From the NCBI GenBank assembly GCA_905204385.1, contig CAJKZL010000020.1, positions 1-15,011 on the forward strand: a DNA stretch of 15,011 nt, in the 5' to 3' direction. A model generated the notes under the pieces. The model did not search any database. It was not told the DNA's origin and saw only the letters and a list, made by a program, of their open reading frames with translations. This stretch comes from an uncultured Odoribacter sp. Lineage in GTDB: Bacteria > Bacteroidota > Bacteroidia > Bacteroidales > Marinifilaceae. A program made the translations under genes and the position numbers. Positions 1 through 6,114 of this stretch are shown piece after piece; positions within the stretch are counted from its first letter, which is position 1, and each line of letters starts with the position of its first letter.

Positions 1-77
1 ACCTGAATCCATACGGGTAATTGTGCAAAGCTGTTTGTTGTGATAAACAAACTGATGATAAATAATAGAGTTTTCAT
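1..77 (-). CDS. Small exported protein, third tandem copy (5' end only)
   Basis: This is the N-terminus of a third copy of the small exported protein encoded at 131-631 and 683-1186. The coding sequence runs off the left edge of the window, leaving about 25 codons. They encode a type I signal peptide (MKTLLFIISLF... ending near SFAQ) followed by LPVWIQ. All 77 bases are identical to the start of the gene at 683-1186. The start is the ATG of MKT, as in the other copies. The bases just upstream resemble those before the 131-631 copy instead. The function is unknown. The gene is probably the last visible member of the minus-strand operon headed by the M23 lipoprotein. Confidence 0.75.
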   Translation of the reverse strand, partial: MKTLLFIISLFITTNSFAQLPVWIQ

Positions 78-94
78 CTTTTCTATATTGTGTG

Positions 95-115
95 TACCGG
101 AAAAAACAACCGGTA
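95..115 (-). other. Hairpin between tandem small-protein genes (second instance)
   Basis: TACCGG and CCGGTA form a 6-bp stem around a 9-base A-rich loop. It lies between the stop of the 131-631 gene and the start of the 1-77 gene. It matches in position the stronger 9-bp hairpin at 646-670. No T-run follows on the transcribed strand, so a simple intrinsic terminator is not supported. A spacer or mRNA-processing structure is possible. Confidence 0.4.
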
Positions 116-130
116 TACTATTTTACAATT

Positions 131-631
131 TTATATCGGTACGAACCATACGATTGATCGTATTTTCTTATCTTCGTTAAAATATAATATCAAGTGTTCA
201 TCTAAATCCTCTCCGTTTATTTTGACATAAATTCTAAAGTGGTTTGAAGAGGTAGAGACCGTTCCTTTATCTTTTGATAAATTTCTGTATTTATCTATAT
301 TATCCCCTGGCTTAATGGTCATACCCCAGCATTCCATCCTGAGTTCCATCTGCTTACAATTGAAGCTGAATTGATTGATTTTATTATTTATTGTTTGTAC
401 AAAAAGGCCATTGAACTCAATACGCTGTACGGTGGCGTTATAAACTTCATTATCATAGGACGAGCTGTATCTTGTTATTTCTCCATACTTTGAAACAATG
501 TTCTCTTTTGTATAAACTTCTTGTAATATTAGTTTTGTTTCTGGTTTTCCTGTTTTTTGAATCCATACAGGTAGCTGTGCAAAGCTGTTTATTGCAATAA
601 ACAAACTTATGATAAATAATAGAGTTTTCAT
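131..631 (-). CDS. Small exported protein of unknown function, tandem copy 2
   Basis: The product is 166 residues with a clear Sec signal peptide (MKTLLFIISLFIAINSFAQ), so the mature protein of about 147 residues should be periplasmic or secreted. I do not recognise the family. It is roughly 60 percent identical to the neighbouring copy at 683-1186. Conserved blocks are LPVWIQ, TGKPETKLILQ, NKINQF, ELRMECW, MTIKPGD, YRNLSKDK and a C-terminal WFVP. I chose the MKT start at 631. The two other copies also start there, and the upstream in-frame ATG at 640 is an ATA before the 1-77 copy. It lies 51 bases after the upstream gene and is probably cotranscribed with it. Tandem small exported proteins behind an exported peptidase could be inhibitors or immunity proteins, but this is only inference. 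Confidence 0.8.
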   Translation of the reverse strand: MKTLLFIISLFIAINSFAQLPVWIQKTGKPETKLILQEVYTKENIVSKYGEITRYSSSYDNEVYNATVQRIEFNGLFVQTINNKINQFSFNCKQMELRMECWGMTIKPGDNIDKYRNLSKDKGTVSTSSNHFRIYVKINGEDLDEHLILYFNEDKKIRSIVWFVPI

Positions 632-645
632 CTTTTCCATATTGT

Positions 646-670
646 GTGTACCGGAAAATAACCGGTACAC
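646..670 (-). other. Perfect 9-bp hairpin in the spacer between tandem copies
   Basis: GTGTACCGG and CCGGTACAC form a perfect 9-bp stem around a 7-base loop. The hairpin lies 12 bases past the stop of the 683-1186 gene and ends 14 bases before the start codon at 631. The same structure, slightly degraded, recurs at 95-115, so it was duplicated with the genes. It lacks a T-run. It could limit read-through or tune translation of the following copy. Confidence 0.5.
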
Positions 671-682
671 TGTTGCGTCATT

Positions 683-1186
683 TTATACTGGTACGAACCA
701 TTCAATTGTTCTGATTTTTTGGTCTTTATCGTAATATAGTCTTAAATGTATGTCTGCTTGATTACCATTAATGGTAACCATAAGGGTCAAGTGACTTCCG
801 AAATTTTCTATGTGATATGCTTTATCTTTCGATAGATTTCTATATAGATTGATATCATCTCCTGGCTTGATAGTCATATTCCAGCATTCCATTCTGAGTT
901 CTAATCTGTTACCACCGAAGTTAAATTGATTAATTTTATTATCTACTGTTTCTACAACCAGGTCCTTGAATTCTAATTGCTGTATATCTGCTTGGTAAAT
1001 CTCGTCATCAAAAAAGGACGTGTAGCTTACTAAGGCACCAAATTTCTCCACCATCTCTTCTTTAGAATATTTTTGTTGTAAAATCAATTTTGTTTCCGGT
1101 TTTCCGGTTACCTGAATCCATACGGGTAATTGTGCAAAGCTGTTTGTTGTGATAAACAAACTGATGATAAATAATAGAGTTTTCAT
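683..1186 (-). CDS. Small exported protein of unknown function, tandem copy 1
   Basis: The product is 167 residues with a Sec signal peptide (MKTLLFIISLFITTNSFAQ), predicting a periplasmic or secreted protein of about 148 residues. It is a paralogue of the next gene downstream and shares the LPVWIQ start, the MTIKPGD...YRNLSKDK block and the WFVP end. The middle and the residues after SKDK vary most. The start codon at 1186 lies 15 bases after the stop of the M23 lipoprotein gene, so the two are almost certainly cotranscribed. No catalytic motif is visible and I do not recognise the family. The coding sequence is notably A+T-rich compared with genes to the right, which is compatible with acquisition by transfer. 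Confidence 0.85.
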   Translation of the reverse strand: MKTLLFIISLFITTNSFAQLPVWIQVTGKPETKLILQQKYSKEEMVEKFGALVSYTSFFDDEIYQADIQQLEFKDLVVETVDNKINQFNFGGNRLELRMECWNMTIKPGDDINLYRNLSKDKAYHIENFGSHLTLMVTINGNQADIHLRLYYDKDQKIRTIEWFVPV

Positions 1187-1201
1187 AATTTATAAAGTTT
1201 A

Positions 1202-2989
1202 TTAATTATTACAATTTCTAGTTACTTCTCCGGTTTCAGAACTAAATTTGGTATATAAGTAAGGTTCCGGATTATTGGTAGAATCCTGACTACCGGTTCC
1301 TGAAAATTGAATTTTCAGGTGTAAATGCGGATAATCTTTATTTCCATTTCCGGTATGTCCGAGGATGCCGATGACTTGTCCCCGTTCGATACGGTCTCCT
1401 ACCTTCAAGCGGTGGGTATAAGGATTACGGTCTTTGATGTCCATATGCCAGTAAAAAATATCGACCTCCTGTCCGTTCGGCATCACTGAACGTATAGTAA
1501 GCCTATTACCTGCCCCATTTTTATCTCCATTATAATTAGGTGGGTAAATCATTTTATCATCGGGACCTTTTATTTTATCCGGTTGTCCGGTAACTACTCG
1601 GATTACTTCCCCCGGGTGCATGGCCTGTATGGGGGTAACTCCGGATTGCCCGATCAGGTCGATTCCATCGTGAAATTTGGTACCGGGGCCTGTTCCATTG
1701 TCTCTTGTCCACCCGAAAACATTCTTTTTCCAACTATCGTTATCTTTCGAAATCGTAGCCCCCTTAAACGGGTCGACTTCATTTTGGTCCAGGTTGTAAC
1801 AGGGGCAAACGCATGGGGATTGGTGGCATTGTCCGATGGGACATTTACAGGGACCTATACAAAAAAAGCAACAGTGGCAAGGTGAACGGTGGCAAATATG
1901 CCAGGGACATTTACAAGGGCCGGCACATTGGGGGCAACAAGTGCAGTCTGCCGTTTTGCATTTGCCATAGGGACATAGGTAGGGAGGAGGCTCGTAATCT
2001 TCGCATTCCCCATAACAACTTAACCTCTGGCATTTGGGACAATAGACGCACCGGCAAGGATCTTCCAGGCAAACCGGACAGAAATTAGGGCAATTACAGG
2101 GATAAGTGTAGCAAAATGCGCAGGGGTTATGTTCGCAATTCTCATAATACCAGGTCCGGCATTTTTGACAGCAACCACATTGTATGCCTTCACCATAGCA
2201 AACCAGACAATGGGCAATGACGGTCACTTCTCCCAGACATTCTTCGCAATCGGCTGTGTCCAGCCCGTGGATACATTCGGCGGGATTGTAAGTGTTGTCG
2301 TTTGTCCGATTGAAATTCTGTAGCCGGAAAGTCATGTATTCCGCTTTTTCAGGTTTCAGGTTTTCTTTGGTCAGTTCTGCGGTCGGTATCACGTGGAGTG
2401 CCCGTGTTTTCCGGCCGTTTTTGTAGGCGTAAGCGTCGAGGTAAGTACCGTCCAGGGTCGAACAAAGAGCTGTCCCACTGAAATCACCACCTCCAAGATA
2501 GGAAAAATTTTCAGTAAAATCGGCATGAGAGGTCTGATAGTTGTAATCCGGAATCAGGGTGACTACAAACATCTGGATGACGCCGGCTTTGCGTTTGGCA
2601 ATAATCAGTTTTTGGTTGGCGATCCGGTTTATGCCGATTGCAGCTCCTGAGGGATAATGCCAGTTGCCTTGAACAACAGTAGTTTGGGAAGTGAGAAGAG
2701 GAATTTCGATCAGGCTGGCTTCCGGATTAGAACTTTGCCGTGCCTTTTCCCATTGTGGAGTAAGTAGATTACGGTTCAGATCGGTGCTTCGGGTTTGGAG
2801 CCGGGAGGCCGGGTCGAAGTTAAGTTGTCTGAAAGTGATGACTTTCGACTCAAAATGTCGCTGTGCTTCCCTTGCACTGAACTCGACCACCTCGTTGTTC
2901 GCTCCATGAGGCATAGGAGGAGGATCGTCTACACACCCGCATACTAATAAAGCCAATAGCAGGTAAAATAAAAAATAATGTTTTTTCAT
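1202..2989 (-). CDS. Cysteine-array lipoprotein with M23 metallopeptidase domain
   Basis: The product is 595 residues, probably a zinc peptidoglycan endopeptidase anchored to the envelope as a lipoprotein. Residues 1-19 are a lipoprotein signal ending in VCGC, with Cys19 as the lipidated residue. Residues 20-235 are an uncharacterised region. Residues 239-397 hold 41 cysteines, mostly in units like CPxCxxxPCxC. Two adjacent 22-residue repeats start at Cys352 and Cys374. Residues about 425-565 form an M23 (LytM-like) domain. It has His440 and Asp444 in HDGID, His515 in YWH, and His555 and His557 in HLH, so the zinc ligands and catalytic histidines are all present. M23 enzymes cleave peptide cross-links in peptidoglycan. 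The cysteine array may bind metal or form a disulfide-rich rod; this is inference. The gene heads an operon with the tandem small exported proteins. A promoter-like box lies 34 bases upstream of the start. Confidence 0.88.
   Translation of the reverse strand: MKKHYFLFYLLLALLVCGCVDDPPPMPHGANNEVVEFSAREAQRHFESKVITFRQLNFDPASRLQTRSTDLNRNLLTPQWEKARQSSNPEASLIEIPLLTSQTTVVQGNWHYPSGAAIGINRIANQKLIIAKRKAGVIQMFVVTLIPDYNYQTSHADFTENFSYLGGGDFSGTALCSTLDGTYLDAYAYKNGRKTRALHVIPTAELTKENLKPEKAEYMTFRLQNFNRTNDNTYNPAECIHGLDTADCEECLGEVTVIAHCLVCYGEGIQCGCCQKCRTWYYENCEHNPCAFCYTYPCNCPNFCPVCLEDPCRCVYCPKCQRLSCYGECEDYEPPPYLCPYGKCKTADCTCCPQCAGPCKCPWHICHRSPCHCCFFCIGPCKCPIGQCHQSPCVCPCYNLDQNEVDPFKGATISKDNDSWKKNVFGWTRDNGTGPGTKFHDGIDLIGQSGVTPIQAMHPGEVIRVVTGQPDKIKGPDDKMIYPPNYNGDKNGAGNRLTIRSVMPNGQEVDIFYWHMDIKDRNPYTHRLKVGDRIERGQVIGILGHTGNGNKDYPHLHLKIQFSGTGSQDSTNNPEPYLYTKFSSETGEVTRNCNN
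1805..1936 (-). repeat. Internal 22-codon tandem repeat of the cysteine array
   Basis: Two adjacent 66-base units encode residues 352-373 and 374-395 of the M23 lipoprotein. Both follow the pattern CxxC-xGPCKCP-xxxCHxSPCxC. The cysteines and the GPCKCP and SPC blocks are the same in both units while the other residues differ. Less regular versions of the same unit extend back to about residue 239. Confidence 0.75.
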
Positions 2990-3003
2990 ACTGAATAGTA
3001 TTG

Positions 3004-3018
3004 ATAGTTAATAACTAT
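3004..3018. promoter_or_regulatory. 15-bp interrupted palindrome in the leader of the M23 lipoprotein operon
   Basis: ATAGTTA-A-TAACTAT is a perfect inverted repeat with a one-base centre. It lies between the promoter-like box at 3024-3051 and the start codon at 2989. The word TGATAGTTAA occurs at 3002-3011 and again at 3048-3057, flanking and overlapping that box. Its position suits an operator for a dimeric regulator, but no such regulator is identified here. Confidence 0.35.
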
Positions 3019-3023
3019 TTTTA

Positions 3024-3051
3024 AAACACAAGACCTTCGAAAAGGGGTGAT
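3024..3051 (-). promoter_or_regulatory. ECF-sigma-like promoter box for the M23 lipoprotein operon
   Basis: On the minus strand this reads ATCACCC, 15 bases (starting CTTTTCG), then GTGTTT. The start codon of the M23 lipoprotein follows after 34 bases. The same two half-sites with the same spacing occur at 3143-3170 and 7506-7533, and with one base less at 11204-11230. The two-part form and spacing fit an ECF sigma promoter. The assignment as -35 and -10 elements is inference. Confidence 0.55.
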
Positions 3052-3142
3052 AGTTAAATGTTGAAAAAAGTTAATTTAAGAATAATGCTTGTTTTGCCGA
3101 AAGATTTCAGAAGGGGCTGACAGAAAAAAATAATGCCCGGGT

Positions 3143-3170
3143 ATCACCCTTTTGGTGCCGAATGGTGTTT
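3143..3170 (+). promoter_or_regulatory. ECF-sigma-like promoter box for the transglutaminase-like lipoprotein
   Basis: The box reads ATCACCC, 15 bases (starting TTTTGG), then GTGTTT. It is preceded by an A-run and ATGCCCGGGT. The distance to the ATG at 3193 is 22 bases, the same as for the fecR copy. It points away from the minus-strand box at 3024-3051, so the two lipoprotein genes would be divergently co-expressed. Its position also argues against translation starting at the in-frame ATG at 3133. Confidence 0.55.
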
Positions 3171-3192
3171 CATAAGTAGAAACTTATATGCT

Positions 3193-5058
3193 ATGCGAGG
3201 AAAGTGGCTTTTGTTATATGGTATTTTGGGGGTGGGCTGTGGTACGTCCCCTTTGGAGATCGCATTGGACCGGAGCGGAGAAAACAGATCTGAATTGGAA
3301 AAGGTATTGAAGCATTATTCGGATGCACCTGCCGATAGTTTAAAATACCGGGCAGCTTGTTTTTTGATCGAGAATATGCCCGGACATGGCTGGTATGAGG
3401 GAGACGAACCGATACGCTATCGTCGTTGGGTGGACTCGCTTTACGGCGGTATACGGGACGATCAGAGAGAAATGCTTTATCAGGCGCCCTTATCGAAGCC
3501 TTTTATCGTGAAAGAGCTGGTCAGAAAAGAAGACCTCAAGTGCCTGAAGGCGGATTTTCTGATCCGGCACATCGAGCGCTCGTTTCGGGCCTGGCAGCAT
3601 TTGCCGTGGCTGAGCGACCTGCCTTTCGGTGATTTCTGCGAATATGTGCTACCTTACCGCTGTGCCGACGAAAATCCTTACACTTCTGCATGTGTCGCTG
3701 ATTCGGCGGCAATGGAACAACTCCGGCAAATGGCCCTGAAATATGACGATATCGCTCATGAGCCCGGTTTATTGAAATCCGTTTATTCACCCGCCGGACA
3801 TTACATCACTTTACCCGGAGTGAGTAGCATCAGGTATAACGGTCGTACTATTGCGTTCGAGCCGGCGGGGTGTACGGCAGCTTCCCTCTGTGAGTTGATA
3901 GACCATCGCAGGAGGCTGATGCCGGCAGCGATCGACTTTACTCCGGCTTTCCCTCATTTGAATAACCGGCATTATTGGGTAAGCCTGATCGATCCGCGGG
4001 CTCCCGGAGGTAGTTTGACTTCCTACCGGAATGAGAGGGTGGGAAAAATCTACCGGAAAGTGTTTTCCCATCAGCCACGGCCGGAGAGTGCAGAGGGGGA
4101 ATTTATACCTCCTTTTTTCCGGGAGCCGTTTTATAAAGATGTGACCGATAAGTATGCTTCGGTGACGGAGGTTTGTGTCGCGGTCGACAATAAAGTCAAA
4201 GCCCGTACGGTGTATTTGTGCGTATTCAATGACCGGAAATGGACGCCGGTGGCTTTTGCCGGGCTGAAAGGACGGAAAGCCGTTTTCCGGAAAGTGGGGA
4301 AAGGGGTGGTCTATTTGCCGGTGGTCTACGAACAAGAACGGCAGGTGGCCGTAGGATTCCCTTTTATTCCCCGCTATGATGGCTCGACCCAGGTGTTGGC
4401 ACCCGATACGACCGCACTCCGTGACGTCCGGCTCACCCGGAAGTTTCCTGTACGCTATCCCGTGTACGGGCCGGTGAGGGAGTTGTCCGGTTGCAGAATC
4501 GAAGCGGCTGCGGATAGTATGTTCCGCCACCCTGTTGTTGCCGCTGAAATCGGAGAAGAAAACCACTTTGGCTTGAAATCTGTAGGATTACAGGTAGATA
4601 CCGCATACCGGTATTGGCGTTTAGTGATGGATGCCGAGGGGAAAACCGTTGCCGAAATCATGTTTTATGAGGAGTGTGGAAGACGTTTGGAGGCTGTCCG
4701 TTTTTTGTCCTCCGGACATCGGTTCGAACGTCCGGCTGCCGTTTTTGACAATGATGCACTGACCTGTTCTTATGTCGATCGCTGGGTGGGTGCTGATTTC
4801 GGACGGGCGGTGCGGCCCGTGCTGGCCCGTTGTATCGGGCGGAACGATGACAATGGAATATGGCCCGGGCATATCTATGAATTGTTGTATCGGGGAAGCG
4901 AGGAATGGGTATCGTTAGGGATGCAGGAAGCGCAGACAGAAACCTTGAACTATTCCAATGTCCCGGCAGGATGCCTGCTGTTGCTGAAAAATTATACCCG
5001 CGGTAGGGAAGAACGGCTGTTTACTTGCGATGAGAAGGGAACCATACGTTTCTGGTAA
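3193..5058 (+). CDS. Lipoprotein with transglutaminase-like Cys-His-Asp domain
   Basis: The product is 621 residues. The first 16 residues look like a lipoprotein signal (hydrophobic core, then GVGC, Cys16 lipidated), though the lipobox is not ideal. The segment NRSELEKVLKHY...FLIENMPGH and the later FGDFCEYVLPYR are typical of Bacteroidales transglutaminase-like lipoproteins. The active-site candidates are Cys227 (AGCT), His260 (NRHYW) and Asp267 (SLID), in the right order for a papain-like transglutaminase fold. The usual RCGDC context of the cysteine is eroded, so activity is uncertain. The C-terminal third resembles the beta-rich, possibly ligand-binding ends of these proteins. I chose the ATG at 3193 because it creates the lipoprotein signal. 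The longer frame from 3133 would place the promoter-like box inside the gene. The real substrate is unknown. Confidence 0.75.
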   Translation: MRGKWLLLYGILGVGCGTSPLEIALDRSGENRSELEKVLKHYSDAPADSLKYRAACFLIENMPGHGWYEGDEPIRYRRWVDSLYGGIRDDQREMLYQAPLSKPFIVKELVRKEDLKCLKADFLIRHIERSFRAWQHLPWLSDLPFGDFCEYVLPYRCADENPYTSACVADSAAMEQLRQMALKYDDIAHEPGLLKSVYSPAGHYITLPGVSSIRYNGRTIAFEPAGCTAASLCELIDHRRRLMPAAIDFTPAFPHLNNRHYWVSLIDPRAPGGSLTSYRNERVGKIYRKVFSHQPRPESAEGEFIPPFFREPFYKDVTDKYASVTEVCVAVDNKVKARTVYLCVFNDRKWTPVAFAGLKGRKAVFRKVGKGVVYLPVVYEQERQVAVGFPFIPRYDGSTQVLAPDTTALRDVRLTRKFPVRYPVYGPVRELSGCRIEAAADSMFRHPVVAAEIGEENHFGLKSVGLQVDTAYRYWRLVMDAEGKTVAEIMFYEECGRRLEAVRFLSSGHRFERPAAVFDNDALTCSYVDRWVGADFGRAVRPVLARCIGRNDDNGIWPGHIYELLYRGSEEWVSLGMQEAQTETLNYSNVPAGCLLLLKNYTRGREERLFTCDEKGTIRFW

Positions 5059-5078
5059 AGGAACGGGCATAACTCAGG

Positions 5079-5101
5079 CCCTGGAAAAATATTTTACAGG
5101 G
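5079..5101. terminator. Bidirectional terminator-like hairpin between convergent genes
   Basis: CCCTG...CAGGG with inner AAAA/TTTT pairing forms a hairpin in the 47-base gap between the plus-strand lipoprotein stop at 5058 and the minus-strand nuclease stop at 5106. The A/T-rich inner stem and the convergent setting favour a shared terminator. There is no long T-run on either strand. Confidence 0.45.
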
Positions 5102-5105
5102 GAGG

Positions 5106-5972
5106 TTAAAGTTTGCCGATTTCTTCGCAAGCAAGCCCCGTAGCCTGGGCAATGACGTCGTCGGACAAGCCGAGGGACTTCATGTTCCGGGCAATCGCTC
5201 TTTTTTCTTCCTCTTTCCCTTCCTCCAATCCCTCTTTCCGCCCATTGTTTTTAGCCGTCCACACCATGCTATACATATCCCGGAATACTTTCAGGCTGTC
5301 TTCATATTCGTATATTTCGCTTTTGCTGAAACGGGCTATCTCCGCAGCGCGGAACAGTTTCTCGAAAATGCGTTCCTGAAGTGCTGCCGGACGTTCCATT
5401 AGCCGGGAAAGGTTGCGGAGTACGAACATCCATTTGTCGAACATGGTTTCAAGTTGATCTTCCGTCTTATGGAATTTAGGCATTTCCAGATAAATAAACG
5501 TAAGCTTGTCGTAGAAAACCTCTTTGGTGCGCGTATCGAGAAGTTTGACTTCGTGGTGATAATAGTTTTCGTCCTTATCGTCGAAGGAAAAATTCAAAAT
5601 GCCGATGGTGTACACTGCTTTCAGTTCGTAGGTCCAGTTGCCCCGTTTCGCTTGTTCGCGGATAGGGAAAGTGGAATAGAAAATGCTGCGGTCTTTGAAA
5701 AACTGTTGTACGCCTTTCTGCATTTCGACCAGGAACTTTTCGCCCCGTTCGTTTTCGCAGTAAACGTCGAAAACAGCGCGCCGGTCATATTCGTTTATGC
5801 CAATTTGTTCCGGATTCAGATAGGTCACCTCTTTGACGGTCTGTTCGCCGTTCAGCAAAGCATTCAGGAAACTGATCAGCAAATCCTTGTTCATATCGCA
5901 GCCGAAAAGCTTTTTAAAGCCGAAGTCGGTGTAGGGATCGATATAGCGGTCGTGCAAGGTGTCTGAAAACAT
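5106..5972 (-). CDS. Rpn/PD-(D/E)XK nuclease family protein (transposase-like)
   Basis: The product is 288 residues and belongs to the Rpn/PDDEXK_2 group often labelled 'PD-(D/E)XK nuclease family transposase'. Members are DNA endonucleases linked to recombination and are usually solo genes. The family hallmark YIDPYTDFGFKKLFG lies at residues 10-24. The nuclease motif is Asp69 (FDVYC) followed by Glu83-x-Gln85 (VEMQ). The C-terminus is a charged, EGxxEGK-like helical tail, common in the family. I chose the ATG at 5972 because family members normally begin a few residues before the DPxTDFGFK motif. A minus-strand TAACTTTG at 6007-6000 would give a transcript beginning after the upstream in-frame ATGs at 6041 and 6194. 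No transposon ends are visible around it. Confidence 0.85.
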   Translation of the reverse strand: MFSDTLHDRYIDPYTDFGFKKLFGCDMNKDLLISFLNALLNGEQTVKEVTYLNPEQIGINEYDRRAVFDVYCENERGEKFLVEMQKGVQQFFKDRSIFYSTFPIREQAKRGNWTYELKAVYTIGILNFSFDDKDENYYHHEVKLLDTRTKEVFYDKLTFIYLEMPKFHKTEDQLETMFDKWMFVLRNLSRLMERPAALQERIFEKLFRAAEIARFSKSEIYEYEDSLKVFRDMYSMVWTAKNNGRKEGLEEGKEEEKRAIARNMKSLGLSDDVIAQATGLACEEIGKL

Positions 5973-5999
5973 GATGACGATGGATTGGTTTGCTGTAAA

Positions 6000-6007
6000 C
6001 AAAGTTA
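6000..6007 (-). promoter_or_regulatory. Possible -7 promoter element for the Rpn nuclease gene
   Basis: On the minus strand the bases read TAACTTTG, an exact match to the Bacteroides housekeeping -7 consensus TAnnTTTG. It lies 27 bases before the chosen ATG at 5972. No TTTG is seen at the -33 position, so support is partial. Confidence 0.3.
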
Positions 6008-6114
6008 GGTATTTTTTTTGGATTTCTGTATACGATTGCATGGTTTTATGGACCGTCGGGAGGTATAAAATGATAGGAATATCGTTATCTTTACCCCGTT
6101 TTTCAACAATGTGT

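Larger units (their letters stand above)
1..1186 (-). repeat. Tandem gene duplication (three visible copies)
   Basis: Three successive copies of one gene begin at 77, 631 and 1186 on the minus strand. Bases 1-77 are identical to 1110-1186, an offset of 1109. The gene at 131-631 differs at several positions in the same stretch. The spacers at 78-130 and 632-682 are homologous to each other (shared cttttc-atattgtgtgtaccgg and a CCGGTA hairpin). The 15 bases before the first copy (1187-1201) are different. This pattern indicates duplication followed by unequal exchange. The array may continue to the left. Confidence 0.8.

Noticed and set aside
3133..3192. Upstream in-frame start for the transglutaminase-like lipoprotein
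   Set aside because: It would bury the lipoprotein signal 20 residues inside the protein and place the promoter-like box within the coding sequence.
3811..4566. 251-codon open frame on the minus strand
   Set aside because: It is antisense to the transglutaminase-like lipoprotein gene and has no recognisable features.
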